Below, one piece after another: positions 53,451 through 62,786 of a stretch of 64,000 nt of DNA (position 1 is its first letter; the number at the start of each line of letters is the position of its first letter). The notes beneath the pieces were generated by a model. It was not told the origin of the DNA and did no database searches. It was given only the letters and a program-made list of their open reading frames with translations. The stretch comes from Jannaschia aquimarina (lineage in GTDB: Bacteria; Pseudomonadota; Alphaproteobacteria; Rhodobacterales; Rhodobacteraceae), in assembly GCF_000877395.1 (NCBI RefSeq), contig NZ_JYFE01000032.1:23621-87620 (forward strand), given 5' to 3'. The translations under genes and the position numbers were made by a program.

Positions 53451-55370
53451 TCACTTTCTTTTCGTTTTCTCCCAGACGCGTGTGTCCAGAAGGTCCTGCA
53501 ATCGCTTTGACATTTCCGCGGCTTCTTCGGCCGCGCTTCCCGTCTCCTCCCGAGGGGCCCGGATTGCGGCGTCCCTGCGCCGCGCTGCCTGGGTCACGCG
53601 CCAGGTCAGCGCCTCGTCTCCTCCGGCCTCCAGATCCTCCGCCGCTTCCTCGCGCTCCCTCTCTGCGCCCCGTCTCGTTTCGAGCCGGTTGAGGGCGTCG
53701 CGAATGCAGGCGGCCGCCGTCTCGTCATCCGCTCCCGGCCGCGTGGCCGGGACTATTCGGAGATGGGCGAGGCCCAGGAAGGCTTCAAGGGTGTCTCCTC
53801 CCAGACGCGCGCCGAGATCATCGCGCGTTTCCAATTCAGGGTCGAACGACAGAAGGGCGTCGGCAAGGGCTGAATGATCCTCGCGGCTCCACTGCATCCG
53901 CTCGAGATCATCGGCGAAGCTTTCGATGAGACGCGGATGGTGAACCAGGCCGGCCAAGGCCACTTGTTCGAGGACCGCATCCGGCGAAAGGCCCGAGGCC
54001 AGCGCGGAGTTTCGCGTTCCCGACATCGCTTGCGCCGGGGGCTGCCAGCGGCTGGTCCCGCCCTTGCCATTCCGCGGGGCGCGGACGGGCGGAGGCAACA
54101 GGTCGGCGCGAAGGCGCGCGAATTCGTCCCCGTAATGACGACGCAGACCCGGATCGTTGATGCGCCGGATCAGGCGCCGAAGATCATCGTCGAAGGCGGC
54201 CCGCCGTTCGGGGCTATCCAGTTGTCGTCCATCGGTTTCACGCTGCCACAGCAAGGAGATCATGGGGCTTGCACCTTCGATGACCGCCTGCATCGCATCA
54301 CGTCCCTTCGCACGGATCAGGTCGTCGGGATCCTGTCCCTGTGGCAGGATCGCAAAGCGCAGTGACTGTCCCGCCTTGATGAGCGGCAGCGCCAGATCCG
54401 CCACACGCAGCCCGGCGCGCTGTCCGGCCTCGTCTCCATCCAGCGCGACGATCGGCTCGGGCGCGACGCGCCAGAGAAGCTGCAATTGCCGTTCGGTGAC
54501 TGCGGTTCCCAGCGGGGCGACGGCGGCCTCGAACCCGGCCTGCGCCAGCGCGATGACATCCATGTAGCCTTCGGCAACCAGCAGCGGGGCGCCCTTTCCG
54601 GCTGCCGCGCGGGCCTCGCGAAGATTGTAGAGGTTGGCGCCCTTGTCGAAGAGCTCGGTCTCCGGGGAGTTGAGGTACTTCGCCTTGGCGTTCGGGTTCA
54701 TCGCCCGGCCGCCGAACCCGATGCATCGACCGCGTCCGTCGCGGATCGGAAAGGTGATCCGGTTCAGGAACCGGTCCCGGACATCGCCGTCCTCCGCGGG
54801 GGTGGCGAGGCCGGCCGCTTCGATCATCTCAGGCGGCGCGCCCTTGTCCATCAGGTGACGACGCAGCCCCTCCCGCTCTCCGGGGGCGAAGCCGATCTCG
54901 AACCGGTCGATCGTCTGCTTCTGCAGGCCCCGGCCGTCGAGATAGGTCCGTGCCTCGGATCCGGCGCGTGTCGAAAGCTGGAGGCGAAACCACTTCGTCG
55001 CCTCTTCGCACAGCTCGGCCAACCGGCTGCGCCGGTCCGATTTCACGGCCGCCTCCGGGTCACGGGCGGGCATCTGCATCCCGGCCTCCCGCGCGAGCAA
55101 CTCGACAGCTTCCATGAACGAGACGTTTTCGGTCTCCATCACGAAGCCGAAGAGGTTGCCCTTCGCCTGACAGCCGAAGCAGTAATAGAAGCCCTTCTGG
55201 TCATCGACGTGGAAGCTGGCTGTCTTTTCCTGATGGAAAGGGCAGGGCGCCCACCAATCCCCCTTGGCCTGGTTCGACTTGCGCAGATCCCAGACGACCT
55301 TGCGCCCCACCACCTGAGACAGGCTCAGGCGGTTGCGCAGTTCGTCCAAAAAGCTGTCGGGCAGTCGCAT
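53451..55370 (-). CDS. dnaG: DNA primase DnaG
   Basis: DnaG makes RNA primers for replication. The 639-residue product has the N-terminal CHC2 zinc finger (C43, H46, C64, C67), the TOPRIM domain near residues 255-340 (LLVAEGYMDVIAL, VALDGDEAGQRAGLR) and a C-terminal helicase-binding region. Length is normal for alphaproteobacteria. Its promoter would lie in the 97 bases to the TadE-like gene stop. Confidence 0.98.
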   Translation of the reverse strand: MRLPDSFLDELRNRLSLSQVVGRKVVWDLRKSNQAKGDWWAPCPFHQEKTASFHVDDQKGFYYCFGCQAKGNLFGFVMETENVSFMEAVELLAREAGMQMPARDPEAAVKSDRRSRLAELCEEATKWFRLQLSTRAGSEARTYLDGRGLQKQTIDRFEIGFAPGEREGLRRHLMDKGAPPEMIEAAGLATPAEDGDVRDRFLNRITFPIRDGRGRCIGFGGRAMNPNAKAKYLNSPETELFDKGANLYNLREARAAAGKGAPLLVAEGYMDVIALAQAGFEAAVAPLGTAVTERQLQLLWRVAPEPIVALDGDEAGQRAGLRVADLALPLIKAGQSLRFAILPQGQDPDDLIRAKGRDAMQAVIEGASPMISLLWQRETDGRQLDSPERRAAFDDDLRRLIRRINDPGLRRHYGDEFARLRADLLPPPVRAPRNGKGGTSRWQPPAQAMSGTRNSALASGLSPDAVLEQVALAGLVHHPRLIESFADDLERMQWSREDHSALADALLSFDPELETRDDLGARLGGDTLEAFLGLAHLRIVPATRPGADDETAAACIRDALNRLETRRGAEREREEAAEDLEAGGDEALTWRVTQAARRRDAAIRAPREETGSAAEEAAEMSKRLQDLLDTRVWEKTKRK

Positions 55371-55467
55371 TGCCCAGATATCGGGGCACGACGATCCGGA
55401 GTCCAGCGATCAGCTTTTCGTCGTTTCAATAGGGGCCAGTCAGCTGCGACCGTCACCCGCGTTCCCG

Positions 55468-56103
55468 TCAGGAGAGGGGTTGGCAAGCGACGATTTCTTC
55501 AAAGCAGAGCTTCGGCGCGAAACGCTGACGGGTCACGGTCATGCTTTCCATGACGTATGGGTCGAGGCCGATATGGAACGGCGGATCGTAGGGCGTATAC
55601 GTCTCGAGCATGGTGATGCGCTCGTTCGGGGCAAGGTTCGGAATCCGGCGCAGCAAACCGGCGACGTCCGCATTGGTCAGGTCGGGTTTTCCAGCCGTCG
55701 CATGGCTCCAGATGACCTCGTAAGCGTCCTTGGTCACGTTGCCGACTGTGTCGGTCTCAACGACCCTTTCGATTTCCGTGACACGAAGGTATTCCCCTTC
55801 CGCAGGGAAAGTGAGGTACTCGAGCACTTCCGCCATTCCCTCGATGTCCGCGATCTTCATCGTGTCCAGTTGCCGGGACAACAGGTCGCCGATCGTGTAG
55901 CCAGCCTTCGTGATCAGGGTCTGCTTTCGATAGGCGTCGTAGAACGTGAAGCTGACCAGATAGAAGAGGATGAGAACGGGTAGGATGATGATCGCTTCGG
56001 TCGCGATCGCGCCTCTTTCGTCGCGTCCAAAGCGGGATACGCGATGGCCGGCGCGGATCAACGGTTCGTTCACGAGCTTTCTCCGGAACTCGGTCAAGGT
56101 CAT
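55468..56103 (-). CDS. TadE-like minor pilin (TadF position)
   Basis: The 211-residue product has a basic N-terminus and the TadE-type pseudopilin segment DERGAIATEAIIILPVLILF at about 27-46, with the +5 Glu pattern after Gly (GAIATE). A periplasmic domain with two cysteines near the C-terminus (LCFEEIVACQPLS) follows. It overlaps the upstream TadE gene by four bases. Together with the next two genes it forms the minor-pilin block of the tad system, separated by 13 kb from the main locus. The longer frame to 56352 is rejected because it runs through the TadE gene in another frame. Confidence 0.88.
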   Translation of the reverse strand: MTLTEFRRKLVNEPLIRAGHRVSRFGRDERGAIATEAIIILPVLILFYLVSFTFYDAYRKQTLITKAGYTIGDLLSRQLDTMKIADIEGMAEVLEYLTFPAEGEYLRVTEIERVVETDTVGNVTKDAYEVIWSHATAGKPDLTNADVAGLLRRIPNLAPNERITMLETYTPYDPPFHIGLDPYVMESMTVTRQRFAPKLCFEEIVACQPLS

Positions 56104-56678
56104 GGTCCCGGGGCCTTCTTCGGTTCGGAGACGAAAGCGGACGCTGCCATCATGAAGACCGTGTCCTCTTCTTGATCCTTCACCAGGGCAAGACCGAGCC
56201 CCAAGTGCGGGAAGACTGGATCGAAGTTGTAGCATACGCGGACAAGCGTGATCTCTTCCGCGCCTCCGACCGTGAGAACCCCTTCGTCCGTCGCTGCATC
56301 GAAGTCGGCTGGCTTCTGCTCGCAGGGCCCTTGTGAACTCGGCACGTCCCAAGTCGCGCGAGAGACTGGATTGAGCTCGACCCGAAGGGATGCCTCGCAG
56401 TTCGGCAGGATGAGCGCGCGTTCACAGATCTGACGTCGAACTTCCACGATCGTCCAATCGGGGAGAGGCGGCTCGGGAGTCGGATCAAGTCGGATTGCGC
56501 GCACCACGATGTCGATCCCCCGCTCGAGCATCAGCTGCCGTGTCAGCAGCAGAGAGGCTTCGAACGACGACAGGAACACCACGATGAAGATCGGGAAGAC
56601 GATGACGAATTCGACCGTCGAGGATCCGTCTTCCGATTTGAAGCGGTGCCACAATTGGCGGAGGAGAGACATCGTCAT
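56100..56678 (-). CDS. tadE: TadE-family minor pilin
   Basis: The 192-residue product has a TadE pseudopilin segment SEDGSSTVEFVIVFPIFIVV (about 15-34), with Gly at the cleavage site and Glu at +5. A periplasmic domain with four or more cysteines (ICERALILPNC, GPCEQ, VCYNF) follows. It is processed by a prepilin peptidase in characterised tad systems; the likely one is encoded at 31185-31697. It follows tadG by ten bases. Confidence 0.9.
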   Translation of the reverse strand: MTMSLLRQLWHRFKSEDGSSTVEFVIVFPIFIVVFLSSFEASLLLTRQLMLERGIDIVVRAIRLDPTPEPPLPDWTIVEVRRQICERALILPNCEASLRVELNPVSRATWDVPSSQGPCEQKPADFDAATDEGVLTVGGAEEITLVRVCYNFDPVFPHLGLGLALVKDQEEDTVFMMAASAFVSEPKKAPGP

Positions 56679-56688
56679 CCTTGCTTGA

Positions 56689-58536
56689 TCACTGGGTCAG
56701 TTTCAGGACGTTGATCGTCTGGGCGATCTTGTCGAAGGCGTCGTCCAGCTTCGAGTTCTGGTCGCTTTTCTCGATCTGGAAGTAGGTCGAGGTCGAGGTG
56801 GCGCAGTAGCTCATGACCTTCTGGCCGCCGGATGCCGCTTTGAAGGCGATCGTGTAGATGATGACACCTTCCGCCTTGGCCTTGTCGCAGAGGGCCTTGA
56901 GGTTCTTGTCCGCCTGACCGGTGGAGCGATAGACCTCGTGCAGGCCGCCCTGGCTGTCGGTGTTCTTCTTCCAGCCGGCGATCGAACGGAAGTCGTCGTC
57001 ATGGACGGTGATCCCGTCGACTTTGCCTTTCTGCTTGTTCTTCGTCAGCGTATCGACGTGGTTCCGCGTCACCGTCTGCGGCAGGATGTGGTCTGCCACG
57101 GTCACATGGCTGAAGATCGAGGCGACCTCGCCCCAGGTCAGCTGACGCGCCTTGGACGTGCCGCCGACGGGTTCGTCGTCGACCTTGTCCTTCTTCCATT
57201 CATAGTGGATCGGTTCTTCTTCCTCCTCGCTCGTCTTTTCGAGGAAGATCGAATATTCGGTGTCGGACCGGTCTTCGAGGACGATCTTCTTGATCTCTTC
57301 GGCGATCTTGACGGGGTCGCCGGCATAAGTGCTGCGGATATCGTCGAAATCGTCGTGGTAAGCATAGATCGGGCTCGGGATGTCTCCGCGCCGGTCGGGC
57401 TTGAGATCGTGCTGCCGCGTGTTCGCGCCATCGGTCATGATCACGAGGGCCTTGATCGTCTGCTCATCCCCATAGGCAGACGGGCGCAGGGCGAAACTCG
57501 AATCCACTTCATCGTCGGAGATCATTTCGACGACCCGGCTATTCGCACTGGGATCGAGCAGAACCGTGCCCCACTTTGCGCCGTGGTCGATCGCCGTCCA
57601 TCCGACGGCCTTCAGATTGCCGATCTTGCTCTTCAGGTCGTCCGGATCGTTGGAGAACGGAATGATCGCGTTCGTGTCGTCGAGCTGGCAATACGGATCG
57701 AGAAGGCCTCCGTATTTTTCTTTCCAGGGATCCAGGTAACGCTTGGCGTGGGGGCCGCCGGACCAGTGGTCGAAATGCGCGATCCGCTTGAGAACCCGGT
57801 TGTCCGCAACCGCGAGTTCCGTGAAGTCGCTGTTGTCCCAACGCGCGCAAGCGGAAAGCGTATGCCATGGGTCCAGGTCGTAGTACTTGCTCACGACCGA
57901 CCCGACATTCACCTTGCCTTCGTAGGGAACGAGCGAGACGGAGACACGCTCTTTCTTGGCGGCCAGTTCGGCCGGGTCATCGGTCACGAAGACTTCGTCC
58001 ACGAAGCCCTGAGCGGCGCCGCGCAGGGCCTCGATCTTTTCGCCCGCCATCGAGCCCGAGACGTCCAGCACGAGGCTGATCTCGATATTCGACCGACGCT
58101 CTTCGGCCTGTGCCGAAGCCGGGGCGGTCAGCGACTCGACGCCGAGCATGTCGAGGAACATCGACCGTACCGGCGCCGAAGAAGTCGCCTTCACGACGCT
58201 GACGCTGTTGCCTTCGGTGTAGATCTCGACGTCCAGATCGTAGCCGCCCAGGCCCGCGGCGCGGAAGTAGTCGCGGATGACCGCTTCGCGACCGTTGGTC
58301 TGCGACAGGGATGCCGCCGCCAGGCTCGCCCGATCCAGCGTGTACTGAATGCGGGCCCGTTCCGTCTCGAAGCGCATGAAGTCGAGCGCGACGCCCCCCG
58401 CGAGCATCATCATGATGAAGAGGAAGGCGCTCAGGATCGTCATCGCGCCTCGCTCCTCGCGGACGAAGCCCGAGACGTACCCGGAGGCGGTGGACTTGAG
58501 GCGTGACTTGAGGCTCGTGACGAACATGGCAGACAT
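56689..58536 (-). CDS. tadG: TadG-like pilus protein with VWA domain
   Basis: The 615-residue product starts with a TadE/G-type segment (EERGAMTILSAFLFIMMMLA, about 25-44). A periplasmic TadG region follows, then a von Willebrand A domain with MIDAS motif LVLDVSGSMAG near residue 150, a TDGAN threonine/aspartate motif and a C-terminal helix. A long insertion (roughly residues 300-510) with many Asp/Lys residues separates the VWA motifs. It is anchored in the inner membrane with its bulk outside. ATG 58536 is chosen; the frame to 58695 lacks conservation. It is divergent from the glutamate dehydrogenase-type gene. Confidence 0.88.
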   Translation of the reverse strand: MSAMFVTSLKSRLKSTASGYVSGFVREERGAMTILSAFLFIMMMLAGGVALDFMRFETERARIQYTLDRASLAAASLSQTNGREAVIRDYFRAAGLGGYDLDVEIYTEGNSVSVVKATSSAPVRSMFLDMLGVESLTAPASAQAEERRSNIEISLVLDVSGSMAGEKIEALRGAAQGFVDEVFVTDDPAELAAKKERVSVSLVPYEGKVNVGSVVSKYYDLDPWHTLSACARWDNSDFTELAVADNRVLKRIAHFDHWSGGPHAKRYLDPWKEKYGGLLDPYCQLDDTNAIIPFSNDPDDLKSKIGNLKAVGWTAIDHGAKWGTVLLDPSANSRVVEMISDDEVDSSFALRPSAYGDEQTIKALVIMTDGANTRQHDLKPDRRGDIPSPIYAYHDDFDDIRSTYAGDPVKIAEEIKKIVLEDRSDTEYSIFLEKTSEEEEEPIHYEWKKDKVDDEPVGGTSKARQLTWGEVASIFSHVTVADHILPQTVTRNHVDTLTKNKQKGKVDGITVHDDDFRSIAGWKKNTDSQGGLHEVYRSTGQADKNLKALCDKAKAEGVIIYTIAFKAASGGQKVMSYCATSTSTYFQIEKSDQNSKLDDAFDKIAQTINVLKLTQ

Positions 58537-58721
58537 AGCTCCGAATCTGGTCCCCCCGGCGGGAACGGTCGAATTGCACCTTTTTCGTTCTGCAACCCGG
58601 CAGATTTGAGGCGGAATCTGCGGCACGAGCGTGTCATTGTTGTTCAATTCTGAACGTTTCCCGAAATAGGGTCGGCTTGATGTCTCCGCGTGCAACAGCG
58701 GGCCGAATTCGGGAGGAACAG

Positions 58722-60140
58722 ATGTCAGCAGGTTTCAGCGCCTCGGTGGACGCCATGTATGAGCGTGCGGCCGACCTTATGGATATGGGGCCCGGCCTCC
58801 GCGAGAAGATCCGCGTCTGCAATGCCACCTACACCGTGCGGTTCGGTGTGCGGCTGCGGGGCGCGATCCACACCTTCACCGGCTATCGCAGCGTCCATTC
58901 CGAACATATGGAGCCTGTGAAGGGCGGCATTCGCTACAGCCTCGCCGTCAACCAGGACGAGGTCGAGGCGCTGGCCTCGCTGATGACCTTCAAATGCGCG
59001 CTGGTCGAAGCCCCCTTCGGCGGATCGAAGGGCGGACTCTGCATCGACCCGCGCGAATATGACGAGCATGAGCTTGAACAGATCACCCGGCGCTTCGCCT
59101 ATGAACTGGTCAAACGCGACCTCATCAACCCGGCCCAGAACGTGCCCGCCCCCGACATGGGAACCGGAGAGCGGGAGATGGCCTGGATGGTCGACCAGTA
59201 CCAGCGCATGCACACGACCGATATCAACGGCCGGGCCTGCGTCACCGGCAAGCCGTTGAACGCAGGCGGCATCCAGGGCCGGGTCGAGGCGACAGGCCGG
59301 GGTGTGCAATATGCCCTGCAAGAGTTCTTTCGCCATCCCGAGGACATCGCCAAGGCCAATCTCTCCGGCACGCTGGACGGCAAGCGCATCATCCTCCAGG
59401 GCCTCGGCAACGTCGGATTCCATGCCGCACTGTTCCTGTCGGAAGAGGACGGCGCGAAGATCACCGCCGTCATCGAACGGGACGGCGTCGTTCGCAGCGA
59501 GAAGGGGATCGACGTGGCCGCCCTGCGGGAGCATGTCGTGCGGACCGGCGGCGTCACCGGCTTCCCCGGTGCGGGCCATTCCGAAGACGGTGCCGCGGCG
59601 TTGGAGGACGATTGCGACATCCTCATCCCCGCCGCGCTGGAAGGTGTGATCCACAAGGAGAATGCCGCGCGGGTCAAGGCTCCGCTGATCATCGAGGCGG
59701 CGAACGGCCCCGTTACCGCCGAGGCGAACGACATCCTGCTGGAAAAGGGATGCGTCATCATTCCCGACCTCTACGCGAATGCCGGCGGCGTGACCGTCAG
59801 CTACTTCGAATGGGTCAAGAATCTGAGCCACATCCGCTTTGGTCGGATGCAGCGCCGGGCAGAAGAGGCGCGGCACCAGCTCCTGGTCGACGAATTGGAG
59901 CGTCTGTCGGCAAATCCGGACGTGAAGTGGACGATCTCGAAAAACTTCAAGGACAAGTATCTGCGTGGTGCCGGCGAGCTGGAGTTGGTGCGGTCGGGTC
60001 TCGATGACACGATGCGAGACGCTTACGGCGCGATGCGGGCCGTCTGGCATGCCCGCGAAGAGGTGCCGGACCTGAGGACCGCGGGCTTCATCGTCGCAAT
60101 CGAACGGATCGCGGCCTCTTACAGGGCGAAGGGCCTATGA
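58722..60140 (+). CDS. Glu/Leu/Phe/Val dehydrogenase
   Basis: This 472-residue NAD(P)-dependent amino-acid dehydrogenase has the substrate-binding lysine motif EPVKGGIRYS, the catalytic lysine in APFGGSKGGLCIDP and DMGTGEREMAWM. The nucleotide fold is GLGNVGFHAALF (GxGxxG). The family converts an amino acid to its 2-oxo acid plus ammonia; glutamate is the likely substrate but is not proven by sequence. ATG 58722 has GGGAGGA eight bases upstream. Its last six bases overlap the convergent antiporter gene. Confidence 0.93.
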   Translation: MSAGFSASVDAMYERAADLMDMGPGLREKIRVCNATYTVRFGVRLRGAIHTFTGYRSVHSEHMEPVKGGIRYSLAVNQDEVEALASLMTFKCALVEAPFGGSKGGLCIDPREYDEHELEQITRRFAYELVKRDLINPAQNVPAPDMGTGEREMAWMVDQYQRMHTTDINGRACVTGKPLNAGGIQGRVEATGRGVQYALQEFFRHPEDIAKANLSGTLDGKRIILQGLGNVGFHAALFLSEEDGAKITAVIERDGVVRSEKGIDVAALREHVVRTGGVTGFPGAGHSEDGAAALEDDCDILIPAALEGVIHKENAARVKAPLIIEAANGPVTAEANDILLEKGCVIIPDLYANAGGVTVSYFEWVKNLSHIRFGRMQRRAEEARHQLLVDELERLSANPDVKWTISKNFKDKYLRGAGELELVRSGLDDTMRDAYGAMRAVWHAREEVPDLRTAGFIVAIERIAASYRAKGL

Positions 60141-62165
60141 GGCGGGCCTGACGAGACGGGTCTCCCGGTCGGATCCTCCTTCGTCCGGGCTGTCCACCGG
60201 TTCCGGGTCTTCTGATGCGCCCCCCGGGGTTTCTTCGGGCTCCCGACCCTCGTCGACGGGGTCGTCGCCCTCGACGGCCCGCGCCGCCTCCTCGTCTTCG
60301 CCGAAGCGGCCGATGAGGCCATTCTCCAGCTCTTGCGACAATTCGGCCGCGCGCCTGGCATAGGCCTCGTTCTCGCCCACGGGGATGCCGGGCTTCCAGA
60401 GCGCGGCAAGCTGTCGGACGCTGTCGCGGTCATGGGCGTAGAACGCCTCGCGCGCCTCGTAGGCTTCGGTCTCGGTCCAGCCGAGGCGTTCCAGAGCATA
60501 CCGGCCGGCGCGCAGGCTGCTGTCGAACATCTCGCGCACGATCTGGCGCGCGCCCGCACGGTACAATTCGTAGACATGCACCCGGTCGTAGGCCCGGGCG
60601 ATCACCTCGATCCCGGGATTCATCTCGAGCGCCATCTTCGTCATCCGGACGGCGGCTGCCCGATCGTCCAGCGCGATCACGAGGACCTTCGCGCGTTCCA
60701 GACCCGCAGCCTTCAGCACGTCGGGCCGGGTGGGATCGCCGAGATAGGTCTTCACCCCGAAGCGGCGCATCGTCCGGATCGTTTCGACATCGCGGTCCAG
60801 GACGACGGCCCTCACACCCGCGCCGCGCAGCATCCGGTGGACGACCTGCCCGAAGCGGCCGACCCCCGCGATGATCACGTCGCCCTCCTCGTCCACCTCG
60901 TCCGGTGGCTCTTCGATGGAGGCGACCTGCATCCGTCTGGCCAGCGCCTCGTATCCGATGAAGAGCAGGGGCGTCAGCAGCATCGACAGCGCGATCGCCA
61001 GCAGGAGGATCGACTCGATCTCGGCGGTGAAAGCACCCACAGTCACCGCCGTGGCGGAGAGCACGAAGCCGAATTCACCGGCTTGCGGCAAGCTGAGCGT
61101 GAAGAGCGCGAGATCCCGGCCCCTGAGCCCCGCGACCATCCCCAGCCCCAGCAGGATCGCGGCCTTCAGGGCAAGCAGCCCAAGCGTCACGCCCGCGATC
61201 AGCAAGGGCGCACCGGTCAGGACCTCGAAGTCCATGCCGGCACCGACAGTGATGAAGAACAGGCCGAGCAGCAGCCCCTTGAACGGCTCGATATCCGCTT
61301 CGAGTTCGTGCCGAAACTCCGAGTTCGCGAGGACGACCCCGGCGAGGAAGGTGCCCAAGGCAGGGGACAGGCCGACCAGCGTCATCAACGCCGCGACGCC
61401 GATCACGAACAGGAGCGAGGTGATCGTCAGCATCTCGCGCAGGCGCGTCTTGGCCACGAAGGCAAAGACCGGCCGGGTCAGGAAATGGCCGCCCAGCACC
61501 ACGATCGCGACGGCTGCAACGGTCATCAGCGTGGTACCCCATCCCGGCAGGTTGCTGACCCAGTCCGACACGATCAGCGCCATTTCCTCCACGGCGCCGT
61601 CGCCCATCTGCTCGGCCTCGCCATGCGCTGCTGCGGCCGGGCCGCCCCCATGATCGCGCCCGAGAAGGGGCAGGATCGCGAGGATCGGGATGACGGCGAT
61701 GTCCTGCGCCAATAGCACCGAGAAGGAGGACCGCCCCCCGGGCGTCGGCGTCAGCCCCTTTTCGCCAAGGGTCTGGAGCACGATCGCCGTCGAGGACAGC
61801 GACAGGGTGAGGCCGATCGCGATCGCGACGGTACCGTCGAAGCCGAACAGAATGCAGACGCCCGCGATGGCGGCGGCGGTCAGCGTGACCTGGCCGAAAC
61901 CGAGGCCCATCAGGCGCTTGCGCATCTGCCAGAGCGCGCGGGGTTCCAGTTCGAGGCCGATGAGGAAGAGCATCATCACCACGCCGAATTCGGCCACATG
62001 CTGAAGCGCGGTGGTCTCGGACCCCACGAGCCCCGAAACCGGGCCGATCAGGACCCCGGCGATCAGGTAGCCCAGCACGGACCCGAACCCGAAGCGCACC
62101 GCCAGGGGCACGCAGATTACCGCGGCACCCAGATAGACGGCTGCGAGGACGAGGAGGGAACCCAT
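60135..62165 (-). CDS. CPA2 family cation:proton antiporter (KefB/KefC-like)
   Basis: The 676-residue product has about twelve membrane helices forming a Na+/H+-exchanger domain (residues 1-385; LSLSSTAIVLQTLGEKGL and FSVLLAQDIAVIPILAIL are hallmark segments, second quoted in part). A cytoplasmic RCK/TrkA-N domain follows (about 430-550) with the GxGxxG nucleotide motif VIIAGVGRFGQVVHRML. The C-terminal tail is acidic and probably disordered. It likely exports potassium in exchange for protons, as KefB/C do, possibly gated by electrophile stress. The 3' end overlaps the dehydrogenase gene antisense by six bases. Confidence 0.92.
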   Translation of the reverse strand: MGSLLVLAAVYLGAAVICVPLAVRFGFGSVLGYLIAGVLIGPVSGLVGSETTALQHVAEFGVVMMLFLIGLELEPRALWQMRKRLMGLGFGQVTLTAAAIAGVCILFGFDGTVAIAIGLTLSLSSTAIVLQTLGEKGLTPTPGGRSSFSVLLAQDIAVIPILAILPLLGRDHGGGPAAAAHGEAEQMGDGAVEEMALIVSDWVSNLPGWGTTLMTVAAVAIVVLGGHFLTRPVFAFVAKTRLREMLTITSLLFVIGVAALMTLVGLSPALGTFLAGVVLANSEFRHELEADIEPFKGLLLGLFFITVGAGMDFEVLTGAPLLIAGVTLGLLALKAAILLGLGMVAGLRGRDLALFTLSLPQAGEFGFVLSATAVTVGAFTAEIESILLLAIALSMLLTPLLFIGYEALARRMQVASIEEPPDEVDEEGDVIIAGVGRFGQVVHRMLRGAGVRAVVLDRDVETIRTMRRFGVKTYLGDPTRPDVLKAAGLERAKVLVIALDDRAAAVRMTKMALEMNPGIEVIARAYDRVHVYELYRAGARQIVREMFDSSLRAGRYALERLGWTETEAYEAREAFYAHDRDSVRQLAALWKPGIPVGENEAYARRAAELSQELENGLIGRFGEDEEAARAVEGDDPVDEGREPEETPGGASEDPEPVDSPDEGGSDRETRLVRPAS

Positions 62166-62202
62166 ATATCTGGTCTAGGCGACCCGGCGCCGTGTCACAA
62201 CG

Positions 62203-62655
62203 TCAGACGGGGAGAGGGGCGTCCCGCTTGGGCTGATCCATGACGATCTGACTGTGAACGCGCGCAACTGCCTCATGAGGCAGCAATGCCTGGTGGATGA
62301 GCGTGTTGAGTTCGGCCAGATCGGAGCACCAGACGCGCAGCAGGTAATCCGCCTCTCCGGTCAGGGTCCAGACGCCGGCGATCTCGGGCCGGGCGTCCAG
62401 CATTCTCAGGAAGGCGCGGGCCTGCTGGGGCGCGTGGGTCGCCATCTGGACCTGGACGAAGGCTTGGACGGTCAGACCCAGTTTGGCCGGGTCGAGGCGG
62501 GCCTGGATTGAGCGGACGTAGCCTTCGGCTTCGAGGCGGGCACGGCGGCGGCCGGCCTGGCTGGCGGAAAGGCCGAGGTTCCGGCCCAGCGCCTCGGAGG
62601 TTAACGAAGCGTTAATCTGAAGGAGGCGCAGCAACGCGCGGTCGATTTCATCCAT
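62203..62655 (-). CDS. Lrp/AsnC family transcriptional regulator
   Basis: The 150-residue product has an N-terminal AsnC-type HTH (MDEIDRALLRLLQINASL, then LSASQAGRRRARLEAEGYV) and a C-terminal RAM/AsnC ligand-binding domain (TGEADYLLRVWCSDLAEL, in part). Such proteins bind amino acids and regulate their metabolism. It is divergent from the hydroxyphenylpyruvate dioxygenase gene, sharing a 131-base region, so it most likely controls tyrosine/phenylalanine degradation. It lies 37 bases after the antiporter gene start on the same strand, facing the same way. Confidence 0.93.
   Translation of the reverse strand: MDEIDRALLRLLQINASLTSEALGRNLGLSASQAGRRRARLEAEGYVRSIQARLDPAKLGLTVQAFVQVQMATHAPQQARAFLRMLDARPEIAGVWTLTGEADYLLRVWCSDLAELNTLIHQALLPHEAVARVHSQIVMDQPKRDAPLPV
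62601..62615. promoter_or_regulatory. CtrA-type palindromic box inside the lrp 5' coding region
   Basis: TTAACGAAGCGTTAA matches TTAA-N7-TTAA and is also an inverted repeat (TTAACG, AAG, CGTTAA). It lies about 40-55 bases inside the lrp coding sequence, where it encodes NASLT-region residues. It could be a real binding site or a codon-driven coincidence. Confidence 0.35.
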
Positions 62656-62760
62656 GCGCGATTCTCGCAGATTTTAGGCCATTCCCGCAAGTCTGCCGCG
62701 TCTCATGCCGTGGTGCGGGGCTAAAGCGCGCGGAAACATCGGGCGGTGAGATGTAGTTGT

Positions 62761-62780
62761 TCTCCTGAACATAGAGGAGA
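62761..62780 (+). promoter_or_regulatory. Hairpin sequestering the hpd ribosome binding site
   Basis: TCTCCT (62761-62766) and AGGAGA (62775-62780) form a perfect six-pair stem with an eight-base loop, extendable by one T-G pair. AGGAGA is the ribosome binding site, six bases before the ATG at 62787. Folding would block translation of the dioxygenase gene unless opened. Confidence 0.55.
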
Positions 62781-62786
62781 GCAAGC

